DNA of 64,000 nt from Blautia sp. XA-2221 (GTDB taxonomy: Bacteria; Bacillota; Clostridia; Lachnospirales; Lachnospiraceae). How positions within the stretch are numbered: the first letter of the stretch is position 1; every line of letters starts with the position of its first letter. The DNA lies in the NCBI RefSeq assembly GCF_028767025.1, contig NZ_JAJQXX010000003.1, positions 186,001 to 250,000 of the forward strand. The letters run 5' to 3'. The position numbers and the translations under genes were made by a program. The notes below the pieces were generated by a model. The model did not search any database. It saw nothing but the letters and a program-made list of their open reading frames with translations, and had not been told where the DNA came from. Below are positions 8,274 to 16,330 of the stretch, piece after piece.

Positions 8274-10221
8274 GAATATCTGTTCCTCTCATATTTCCTG
8301 CCATATTTTCAGAATGATCTCTGAGAGGCAGGAGTATTTTGATTTCTGTACCCTTTCCGGGAGAACTGGAAATGTGGATTCCATAATCATCCCCGTAAAA
8401 AAGGCGGATTCTCTGATGAACATTGACAAGTCCAATACTTTCGCCAGAGACTTCTTCTCTGTTAAGAGACTGTTTAAGAGAAGCAAGCTCTTCATCGGTC
8501 ATTCCTTTCCCGTTATCTGTTATAAGAATACACAGATTTCCGTTTTCGGAAAAAGAGCGAAGCCGGATAAAATAACCGCGGCTTGCATCTCCAAAAGCAT
8601 GAACCACTGCATTTTCCATAATAGGCTGCAGCATGAACTGCGGAATATAAACTTCGTTTTCATTTACTTCTGTTTTCAGAATAAGCTGTATTTTGTCACT
8701 GTGGCGGAAATTGATCACATCCATATAGATCGAAGCATGTTCGATTCCCTCTTTTAAGGGAATTGTGTTTCCGCCGGTTTTCATTCCAAGCCGGCAAAGT
8801 CGGCTGAATTTTTCGATCATCTCTGTCACCGGACTTTCGCCATTGGCCTCATACATGGCTTCCCAGCGGATGATATCCAGAGTATTATAAAGAAAATGAG
8901 GATTGATCTGCATAAGCATAGCATCCAGCTGAGCGTTTTTCCAGCTTAACAGAGTCCGTTGCCGCCGGATTTCTGAAATATATACCTGATCAATAAGCTG
9001 ATTGGTGTTTTCTGCCATTTCATTGAAACGGTTTCCAAGATCAGTGATCTCGTCATGACCGCTGTTTTCATAGCGGGCAGTCCATTTTCCGCTGCCTGTT
9101 TTTTTCATTACATAATTCAGCTTTTTCAGAGGATCAGAAATACTGAAGGTTACATAATAAGAGAGAATAAAGCAGGCGATCACTGTTCCGGCAAGTACCA
9201 GCAGACAAAGGTTGCGTATATGAAAAGGGTGCTTCATAAGAGTATTCAGGTCAGCAACGTAGCAGGTGAAAAGTCCTGTTCCGGGAATCTGTTCATAGGC
9301 AAGAAGCACATTTTGCCCGTTGATCGAAGTACGCTCAATGCTTTTTCCCTTGCTCTGCATCTGCTGATAAAGTGCAGGATCATAGGGAAGAGAGGGAGCA
9401 TTGATACTGGGGTTGAACCAGTGTAGAATCCCGTCTTTTCCAACCAGAAATGTGTTTCCGGTACTGCCGTTATCCATAGTGCCATCCACAGCGCCGGAAA
9501 AAGTATCCGTATCAATATTAAAAAGCAGAACACCAAGAAATTCCCGGTCATATGGTTCATAAACGGCAATGCCCAAAGTGATGATGTTGGCAAAACCGTA
9601 TACATTCTGTTCATTCTTGTAAAAAATATCTGTCTGTTTCCGACTGTCCATCCATACGGGATATCCCTTTTTTTCCTGTGGAAGAAGATAAAATTCAGAC
9701 TGATAAAAGGCATTCAGATCCCGGATAGTGCCGCCTCTCTGGAACCCGTGTTCCTCTACCATATGGTACTGACAGTCCGGAGTGACAAACTGAATATTTA
9801 CAATATATTTCTGATTCTGGCGCAGATCATAGAGCCTGTTTTCTATCAGGAATTTATTTTTTTGAAACTGCGTTTCCTCTTCAGGAGTCCGATTTTGAGA
9901 AAAAGCGGAATTTTCTGAGATGGCATTGAGGATATGGATATCATCATAAAAATTCAGAGCCGTGTTTTCATAATCTTTCATGGTATCCTGTATCTTCAGA
10001 CCTGTATTCTGTACCATCATAGTGGTATATCGGTCAAGATTCAGGCTGATTTCTCTGGAATACTGAAAGAATGAAAAAAAGGTCAGAAAAAAAGCGGAAG
10101 TAAGTAAAAGTACCAGAAAAGAAATGTTCAGTCGTTTAAAAATACCGACTTTGCGAAGCTTTCGGATTACCAGAGCATTCCATTTATGTCTGAGGGTGCG
10201 GATAAAAGTGAACAGTTTCAT
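8245..10221 (-). CDS. YesM-type sensor histidine kinase
   Basis: Membrane sensor of 658 residues: helix 1 at about 33-50, an extracellular sensor region (60-335, Cache-like by position), helix 2 at 337-360, a HAMP segment, then the His_kinase domain with INPHFLYNTL (phospho-acceptor His442). The ATPase domain has an N box in MENAVVHAF and a G box in DNGKGM. GGAGGT precedes the ATG. It is encoded just before its response regulator and downstream of a solute-binding protein. It likely senses a sugar outside the cell and drives the neighbouring importer. Confidence 0.94.
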   Translation of the reverse strand: MKLFTFIRTLRHKWNALVIRKLRKVGIFKRLNISFLVLLLTSAFFLTFFSFFQYSREISLNLDRYTTMMVQNTGLKIQDTMKDYENTALNFYDDIHILNAISENSAFSQNRTPEEETQFQKNKFLIENRLYDLRQNQKYIVNIQFVTPDCQYHMVEEHGFQRGGTIRDLNAFYQSEFYLLPQEKKGYPVWMDSRKQTDIFYKNEQNVYGFANIITLGIAVYEPYDREFLGVLLFNIDTDTFSGAVDGTMDNGSTGNTFLVGKDGILHWFNPSINAPSLPYDPALYQQMQSKGKSIERTSINGQNVLLAYEQIPGTGLFTCYVADLNTLMKHPFHIRNLCLLVLAGTVIACFILSYYVTFSISDPLKKLNYVMKKTGSGKWTARYENSGHDEITDLGNRFNEMAENTNQLIDQVYISEIRRQRTLLSWKNAQLDAMLMQINPHFLYNTLDIIRWEAMYEANGESPVTEMIEKFSRLCRLGMKTGGNTIPLKEGIEHASIYMDVINFRHSDKIQLILKTEVNENEVYIPQFMLQPIMENAVVHAFGDASRGYFIRLRSFSENGNLCILITDNGKGMTDEELASLKQSLNREEVSGESIGLVNVHQRIRLFYGDDYGIHISSSPGKGTEIKILLPLRDHSENMAGNMRGTDIHDLSGTDCR

Positions 10222-10312
10222 AGAAAACCTCCGGACGGGTATATATGGGTAACATACATAAAGCTTTGTTTATTATAGCATAATTGGGGAAAAAAGACAT
10301 CATCATATAAAA

Positions 10313-10356
10313 AAGAACTGTTTTCCTACATGGTTAAAGCAGGAAAAACAGTTCTT
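10313..10356 (-). terminator. Terminator after the solute-binding protein gene
   Basis: A 15-bp stem with one bulged base (arms 10313-10327 and 10341-10356) has a 13-base loop. On the minus strand it is followed by TTTTTATATG. It separates the binding protein transcript from the downstream kinase/regulator pair. Partial read-through would give much more binding protein than sensor. Confidence 0.8.
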
Positions 10357-10403
10357 CTTTTAAATTTTATGCCTGACAGATAACACAAAAAGGATTTAGA
10401 GTG

Positions 10404-11723
10404 TTATTTTTTATTTGCCTCATTGAATTTTTCAAGAGCTTCTGACTCACACTGTTTCTGTGCATCTGCAAATTCTTTTTCCGGATCTGCATTTGGATCG
10501 GTGAGGATTTTCTGGACAGCACGGTCAACATAGGAGCCGAAATCAGCTTTTCCGTAAAATTCCAGACGACCAACAGTTTTTGCTGCTTCCAGGACTTCTT
10601 TGTATTCCTCCGGGAAGTCATAGAAATCAGTTACGCTCATATCATCACGAGGAATGATTACCGGGCTTAAAGCGCCTTTTGTTGCAAGATTCTCAAAGTA
10701 GGAGGAGAAGTAATCTTTTGAATTATAAAATTCAATATATTCCCATGCAGCGTCTTTTTTTGCTTGATCAGATTTTGCGTTAATAACATAGGTGGTTCCT
10801 GCAATGGCTGTGGTCTGTTCTCCGGAAGGTCCGGCAGGAGGCAGACAGAGACCGATATCGTCAGGATCCATTCCATTGGAAACAGCATCGGATACCCAGT
10901 CAGATGCAAATGGCATCATACCGATCTTGCCCATTGCAAAGTCCATGGTCAGATCTTCAAATTTCAGTGTCAGATCGCTCTGAAGAACACCTTCGCTTTT
11001 TAACTGCTGATAATATTTAGCGGCTTCGATAACAGCCGGATCAGTAAATGTAAGCTCTGCGGTTCCGTCCTCGTTTTCTTTTGTCAGATCACCGCCGGCC
11101 TGCCATACATAGTACTGGAAGAACCATTCTGTCCATTCAGCAGCCAGAGTTGCGTAGCCTGCAATCTGATTTTCTGGATTGTTGATTTTTTTGGCCATAT
11201 CAAGAGCCTCTTCCCATGTTTTCGGAGGCTCAGTCAGGCCTGCTTCCTCAAAGAGTGCTTTGTTGTAACCGAAAAGCATTGGAGAAACAGTGGAAGGGAT
11301 ACCGTAAATCTGTCCGTCTCTTGTGAACATATCTACATATTCTTTGGTAAAGTTTCCCCATTCATCCCAGTTATCTGTATAAGTGTTCAGAGGCTCCAGG
11401 ATACCTGCCGCAATATAAGAATCCATCATGGTAAAAGAGCAGTTTACAAGATCCGGTGCGGTTCCGGAAGCAACGCCCTGATAAAATTCATTTCCGGGAT
11501 CGCCTTCTTTTACAACTTTGTTTAATGTGATCCAGGGATGTTCTTCCAGGAACTGTTCTTCCATGGAGAGAGACCAGTCATCCTGTGTACGGCTTGTTAC
11601 CCAGATGGTAAGTTCTACCGGTTCATGTTCTTCTTCTGCTGCAGAAACAACAGTAGCGCCTGCAAAAGTAGTTGCTGCCATAGAAAGGCAGAGCAGAGTT
11701 GCAAGAAGTTTTTTCTTCATCAT
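10404..11723 (-). CDS. Extracellular sugar-binding protein of an ABC importer
   Basis: Substrate-capture protein of a CUT1-type carbohydrate importer, 439 residues. It has a Sec signal peptide (MMKKKLLATLLCLSMAATTF) with a likely signal peptidase I site near VSAAEEE. No cysteine lipobox follows the hydrophobic core, so it lacks the usual lipid anchor of Gram-positive binding proteins. Features such as ELTIWVTSRT, SGTAPDLV, GIPSTVSPMLFGYNKALFEEAG and NPENQ are typical. AAGGAGGA precedes the ATG. It is divergent from its two presumed permease genes at 11986-14263. Confidence 0.92.
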   Translation of the reverse strand: MMKKKLLATLLCLSMAATTFAGATVVSAAEEEHEPVELTIWVTSRTQDDWSLSMEEQFLEEHPWITLNKVVKEGDPGNEFYQGVASGTAPDLVNCSFTMMDSYIAAGILEPLNTYTDNWDEWGNFTKEYVDMFTRDGQIYGIPSTVSPMLFGYNKALFEEAGLTEPPKTWEEALDMAKKINNPENQIAGYATLAAEWTEWFFQYYVWQAGGDLTKENEDGTAELTFTDPAVIEAAKYYQQLKSEGVLQSDLTLKFEDLTMDFAMGKIGMMPFASDWVSDAVSNGMDPDDIGLCLPPAGPSGEQTTAIAGTTYVINAKSDQAKKDAAWEYIEFYNSKDYFSSYFENLATKGALSPVIIPRDDMSVTDFYDFPEEYKEVLEAAKTVGRLEFYGKADFGSYVDRAVQKILTDPNADPEKEFADAQKQCESEALEKFNEANKK

Positions 11724-11839
11724 AAATAGATCCTCCTTTTTATTGACTTCTTTTATGCCGTTGCTTTAACTTGTAATTAATCATAACAGATAAATTTACT
11801 TATGAAAATAGAATAAAATTAACCAAAATGCATAAAAAA

Positions 11840-11896
11840 AGTCACTTTTTTTAAGGTGTAGCAGGAACGTGGTTTAAGAGGTTAAGAAAAGTGACC
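11840..11896. promoter_or_regulatory. Long inverted repeat in divergent control region
   Basis: Arms AGTCACTTTTTTTAA (11840-11854) and TTAAGAAAAGTGACC (11882-11896) match at nearly every position, with 27 bases between. They lie in the 262-base gap between the binding protein gene (minus) and the permease genes (plus). A likely operator for the local YesN-type regulator, or an RNA hairpin if the plus promoter lies upstream. No T run follows, so it is not a terminator. Confidence 0.5.
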
Positions 11897-11985
11897 TGAA
11901 AGTAAGGTTCGTATATTTTATAAAGCATTACTTTTCTTTATACTCTAAGCTAATAGAATCATGCAGAAAAATGGAGGTACGGAAA

Positions 11986-12894
11986 ATGAGTAAGAAAAAG
12001 AAAAGATCTCTTGCCGTAAAATCGGGCAGCTATATGTTCCGGAAAAAAATAACGCCGTGGTGTATCCTGTTCCTTCCCATGGCATTTACTGTGTGGCTGA
12101 AATATTACCCTATTTTCAGCGCATTTTATATTTCTCTGTTCCAATATGATCCCATCAATCCTCCGGGAAAATTTGTGGGCTTTGAAAATTATATGGAAAT
12201 GTTTCAGATGCAGTTTTACTGGGATTCCTGGAAAAATACGTTTATTTTTCTGATGCTGCAGCTTTGTATGTGCTTCTTTATTCCGCTGATTCAGGCGCTG
12301 CTTTTGAATGAGCTGATTAAATTACAGAAATGCCTGACAACACTTTATATTCTTCCGGCCCTGATCCCTACTTCCGTGAATGTGATCATCTGGAAATGGA
12401 TATGGCATCCGGATTATGGTGTGGCAAATCAGATCGTGCAGTTCTTTGGCGGAGAGCCACAGACCTGGCTTAGTGATCCCAATCTGGTAAAATTCTGTAT
12501 CATTTTTCCCGGTGTGTTGGGAGGCGGTCTGACTGTTCTGCTTTATCTGTCGGCAATACAGGGAGTCTCAACAGATATCATGGAATCGGCAGCTCTGGAT
12601 GGATGTACAGGATTTAAAAAAATCATACATATTATACTTCCAAATATTTCCTTTATGATTTTTATCCAGCTTATTATGTGCGTGATCACAACTATGCAGA
12701 TGCTGGACGCTCCTTATATGTATGCATCAGGAGGTCCAAGCGGAGCGTCTACCACACAGGGCATTTTTATTTACAATGCGTTTAATCAGGATCTGAATTA
12801 TGGACGCGGTTCTGCCGCATCGGTGGTCCTGCTGATCGTGATAGCAGCCCTGACTATGATGCAGATGCATTTTGAAAAGTCGGAAAATAACTAG
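11986..12894 (+). CDS. Sugar ABC transporter permease (MalF/UgpA type)
   Basis: One of two membrane channels of a carbohydrate importer, 302 residues with six predicted helices. The ATPase-contact (EAA) loop is ESAALDGCTGFKKIIHIILP. ATG 11986 is chosen because GGAGGT (11973-11978) sits 7 bases before it; an in-frame ATG at 11971 overlaps that ribosome site and is unlikely. It pairs with the next permease and with the divergent binding protein at 10404. No ATPase gene is present, so a shared MsmX-like ATPase is expected. Confidence 0.93.
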   Translation: MSKKKKRSLAVKSGSYMFRKKITPWCILFLPMAFTVWLKYYPIFSAFYISLFQYDPINPPGKFVGFENYMEMFQMQFYWDSWKNTFIFLMLQLCMCFFIPLIQALLLNELIKLQKCLTTLYILPALIPTSVNVIIWKWIWHPDYGVANQIVQFFGGEPQTWLSDPNLVKFCIIFPGVLGGGLTVLLYLSAIQGVSTDIMESAALDGCTGFKKIIHIILPNISFMIFIQLIMCVITTMQMLDAPYMYASGGPSGASTTQGIFIYNAFNQDLNYGRGSAASVVLLIVIAALTMMQMHFEKSENN

Positions 12895-12907
12895 AGGGGG
12901 CAGAGCA

Positions 12908-14263
12908 ATGAAAAGATTAAGAAATAAAAATAAGATCCATTATGGAAAATCAGAGCGCTGCCTTAAGATCGTGGCAGTTGTGGTATCTCTGTTGTTTGCG
13001 GCGCTGATGCTGTATCCCATGATTTTTGCCGTATCAAGCTCCATGAAAGACAATTCGCAGATTTATGAGGTGCCTCCGAAACTTCTTCCGGGCAGAGCAA
13101 ACAGTGTGTCTCTTGTGTTTGATTATTCCGGTCAGGAGTTTGAAAGTGAAGAGGCTTTAAAGGACCAGATGATGCAGGACAATGTACTTGCCATGTTCGG
13201 AACAAACTTCAAGCTTGCGGATCAGTCGATTATGGAGATCCAGGTGTATGGCACAAAAGACGGAAAAACACTGTTTCATTCCAGAGCGCACCAGATGAAG
13301 CTGCAGATGGAATGTGACTATGGTATTTATAAGAGAACTGCCATCAAAAAAGAAATTCTCCTGCATGATGACCGCTATATCCGTGCCTGTGAATCCATTG
13401 GATATGAATTTGATGCAGACGGGATCGATAAAAAAGTAGAAGAAGGACTTGGAAACAATTTTACCGAACAGGTAAGTTCTGTGCTGAATGAAAAATATCA
13501 GACTGTAGGAAAACTGGTAAGTGTGGGCGATAAGACAAAAAATTTTCTGAATTTGGAAAGTTTTAAATATTATCTGGATATGCCTGCCTATATTTATCCA
13601 CAGAACGAACGGATCGCCAAAATGGGATTTATGACTTTTGTGATAAACAGTGTGATTGTCATCGGTTTTGCAATGGTTGCCCAGGTAATCCTCTGTTCCG
13701 TATGTGCGTTTGTGATCAGCAGACAGCTGTCAAAAAAAGCCGGAAAATTTGTATTGATGTTTTTCCTGGGTGGAATGATGATTCCGTTTGCAAGTATTAT
13801 GCTTCCTCAGCTGATTATGTATAAGGAAATGGGTGCCTATAACAATTATGCGGCGCTTCTTCTTCCGTTCCTTTATCCTTATGGCTTTTATGTATATCTG
13901 TATAAGGGATTTTTCGATCAGATTCCAGGCAGTTATTTTGAAGCGGCTGCGCTGGACGGAGCGGGAAGCTGGTATCTTTATACAAGGATCTGTATGCCGT
14001 TGTCCAAGCCGATTATTTCTCTGATCGCACTTCAGACTTTTATTGGAAACTGGAACGATTTCTTCTGGGCATGGCTGGTAACAGAGGATCAGAATCTGTG
14101 GACATTGAATGTGGCGCTTTATAATATTTCCAATAATGCGGGAACCAAACAAAATGCTCTGATGGGACTGGCAGTGGTGACAATTACTCCGGTTATCCTG
14201 TTGTCGCTTCTGTTTTCACGGCAGCTGAAACAGAGCATAGTGGCTTCCGGTGTCAAAGGCTAA
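12908..14263 (+). CDS. Sugar ABC transporter permease (MalG/UgpE type) with large extracellular insert
   Basis: Second permease of the importer. At 451 residues it is much longer than the usual 270-300. Helix 1 is at about 20-43. The typical PPKLLPG stretch (56-62) is followed by about 150 extra residues (63-212). Then comes the normal NFLNLESFKYYL segment and helices 2-6. The EAA loop is at 345-366 (EAAALDGAGSWYLYTRICMP). The insert is predicted extracellular, rich in charged residues and not recognised. ATG 12908 with GAGGGGG upstream is preferred over an in-frame TTG at 12872 inside the previous gene. Confidence 0.9.
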   Translation: MKRLRNKNKIHYGKSERCLKIVAVVVSLLFAALMLYPMIFAVSSSMKDNSQIYEVPPKLLPGRANSVSLVFDYSGQEFESEEALKDQMMQDNVLAMFGTNFKLADQSIMEIQVYGTKDGKTLFHSRAHQMKLQMECDYGIYKRTAIKKEILLHDDRYIRACESIGYEFDADGIDKKVEEGLGNNFTEQVSSVLNEKYQTVGKLVSVGDKTKNFLNLESFKYYLDMPAYIYPQNERIAKMGFMTFVINSVIVIGFAMVAQVILCSVCAFVISRQLSKKAGKFVLMFFLGGMMIPFASIMLPQLIMYKEMGAYNNYAALLLPFLYPYGFYVYLYKGFFDQIPGSYFEAAALDGAGSWYLYTRICMPLSKPIISLIALQTFIGNWNDFFWAWLVTEDQNLWTLNVALYNISNNAGTKQNALMGLAVVTITPVILLSLLFSRQLKQSIVASGVKG

Positions 14264-14359
14264 AACAGTATAAGCGGATTTACAGAAGATCCAGTCATGG
14301 ATTCTGGAGGTACAGTTAAAAATAAAATAGAAATCAAAGATGAGTTCAGGAGAGAATAT

Positions 14360-16024
14360 ATGACATTGAAAGGTTATGCAACAACAAAAGAAGAATTTCT
14401 TTATCCGGACAGTCCTCTGGGCTGTCTTCCGGAACAGCTTCGGCTGGTAATGGCCAGAAATGGCAAACCGGGCATTCAGGTTCTGCTGGAAACTCTGGGG
14501 CAGGATGTGGAATTTGTCATAGAAGGAACCGGATTTCAGACAGAGTGGTATCAGATGAAAGCTGTACCGGTGGAGTACAATACGGGAGATGGTGTTTCTC
14601 AGGGGGGAGGTATGGTCCTTCAAAATCCTCCGGAAGAAAAACCGGAGTATGTCACCAGACTTGCTCCGTTCAGAGTATATGACTGTCTGAGGAGCATAAA
14701 AACCGGCAGAGTGCAGGCAGAAGAGGGAAGAGCGGCAGTTTATTTCTGCTTTACAGCGGATAAGGATATTCTTCCGGGAGAGCATACGCTGAAACTGCGG
14801 GCTGAAGCAAAAGAAGGAAGCTGGGAGTGCAGGCTGTTGGTACATGTTTATGATGTGATGATTCCACAGGATGCGTTTCCTGTTACCAACTGGTTTTCCC
14901 TGGAAGACATCAGTCGTTTTCATTATGTGGAGATGGGAACTCCGGAATATATCCAGGTACTCAGAAAATATATCCGTGCAATGAGAAGACTTCATCAGAA
15001 TGTTTTTTATATTCAGCTGGATGAGAAATGTGTGACAGGAGAAAAGCCCTGGACCTTTGATTTTGAGTATCTGACTCCTGTTATAGAAAGTTTTTTTGCA
15101 GAGGGAATGGAAATACTGGAGCTGGGAGCGCTTCTGCACAGAGGATTTCGTCCGGATGGAAGTCCGGATATGTATACAGACAGTTTTACCTGCATGATGA
15201 AAAAAAATCTGAAGTTTGATACCCTTGAAGGATATGAACACACGGTTCGTCTGGTACAGGCTCTGGCTTCATACCTGAAAAAGCACGGATGGGACAAAAA
15301 AGTTCTTTTTCATATTCATGATGAACCGGATATTCATTTCAGAGATCAGCAGGCGCTGGAATCCAGAAGACGGCAGTATTATCTTGCTGCAAGTATTCTC
15401 CGGAAATATCTTCCGGGTGTGCGCATAATCGAAGCGGTGGATACTGCGGGATTTTTCGGGGGTGTAGATATCTGGGTTCCCGGTACAGCCGGCTATGAAA
15501 AACGAAAAGAAGAGTTTGATACTTTGATCGGACTTGGGGAAACGGTATGGACTTATGTGTGCTGTGGTCCGGAAGGGAAATGGCTGAACCGTTTTCTGGA
15601 CTTTCATTTAATGAGAGGAAGACTTCTTTTCTGGGGATGCGCCAGAAACAGGATTTCGGGATTCCTGCACTGGGGATTTAACCAGTTTCCGGGGGGAATG
15701 GATCCGCTTAAAGGAACAAGCTGTCCAAATGACACAGGAATAGGAACAAACTTCCCATGTGGTGATTCGTTTCTGGTATATCCGGGAGAGAATGGATCGG
15801 ATATAGGAATGAGGCTGGAAGCCCAGAGACGGGGGGCAGAGGATGCAGCTCTGTGGGGACTTCTGCGTAAAAAAGACGAGGCGCTTCATGACAGGCTTCT
15901 GGATCAGATGTTTACCAACAATTATACATACTGCAATGATCCTGAGGAGCTGGAACGTGTCTTTGAACTTCTTCTGGAAAGTCTGGAGGATACTGCAATT
16001 CAGACAGATGAAGAATGCTTGTGA
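14360..16024 (+). CDS. GH123-type glycoside hydrolase (DUF4091 family)
   Basis: Predicted retaining hexosaminidase-like enzyme of 554 residues without a signal peptide, so intracellular. The region around HIHDEPD (Asp321-Glu322) matches the Asp-Glu pair used in substrate-assisted catalysis by GH123 beta-N-acetylgalactosaminidases. VTNWFSLEDISRFHY and GFLHWGFNQFPGG are further family-like blocks. ATG 14360 has AGGAGA 6 bases upstream; an in-frame ATG at 14297 lacks a good site. It follows the two permeases, suggesting that the imported oligosaccharide ends in GalNAc or a related amino sugar. The substrate is inference. Confidence 0.82.
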   Translation: MTLKGYATTKEEFLYPDSPLGCLPEQLRLVMARNGKPGIQVLLETLGQDVEFVIEGTGFQTEWYQMKAVPVEYNTGDGVSQGGGMVLQNPPEEKPEYVTRLAPFRVYDCLRSIKTGRVQAEEGRAAVYFCFTADKDILPGEHTLKLRAEAKEGSWECRLLVHVYDVMIPQDAFPVTNWFSLEDISRFHYVEMGTPEYIQVLRKYIRAMRRLHQNVFYIQLDEKCVTGEKPWTFDFEYLTPVIESFFAEGMEILELGALLHRGFRPDGSPDMYTDSFTCMMKKNLKFDTLEGYEHTVRLVQALASYLKKHGWDKKVLFHIHDEPDIHFRDQQALESRRRQYYLAASILRKYLPGVRIIEAVDTAGFFGGVDIWVPGTAGYEKRKEEFDTLIGLGETVWTYVCCGPEGKWLNRFLDFHLMRGRLLFWGCARNRISGFLHWGFNQFPGGMDPLKGTSCPNDTGIGTNFPCGDSFLVYPGENGSDIGMRLEAQRRGAEDAALWGLLRKKDEALHDRLLDQMFTNNYTYCNDPEELERVFELLLESLEDTAIQTDEECL

Positions 16025-16330
16025 ATATCTCCGGCTTACAGATGACCTTTATCAGATTCCTGCTTTTGTTCTGGAGTTTTAGAGCCTTGGGAAAATCATC
16101 GGAACGGCGGGGGGAGATCTCACTGAGTTTACACTGTTTTTTTGCCAAAGTATAAGTGGAATTCTTCATAAGTTTATGTTACAATTTAGCGAAGAAAATG
16201 AAGCTGTATAATATAGGACGTATGATAGACTGTGTTTTGATACACAGTCGGATTTAACACTGGATTTTTTGAAAGTCGTTTAATCTCGGAACTGACCGGG
16301 AAAATGGCAGAAATTCAGATAGAGGGAGAT
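16025..16330 (+). promoter_or_regulatory. Leader region before second kinase operon, with palindrome
   Basis: This 306-base gap holds no convincing gene. A TATAAT at 16207-16212 is a possible -10 element without a good -35. Just downstream lies a perfect 8-bp inverted repeat, GACTGTGT (16228-16235) and ACACAGTC (16242-16249), with a 6-base loop and no T run. It may be an operator or an RNA structure for the kinase operon. Confidence 0.4.

Noticed and set aside
14216-15241. Open frame of 341 codons on the minus strand
   Set aside because: Antisense to the GH123-type gene; no protein-like motifs.
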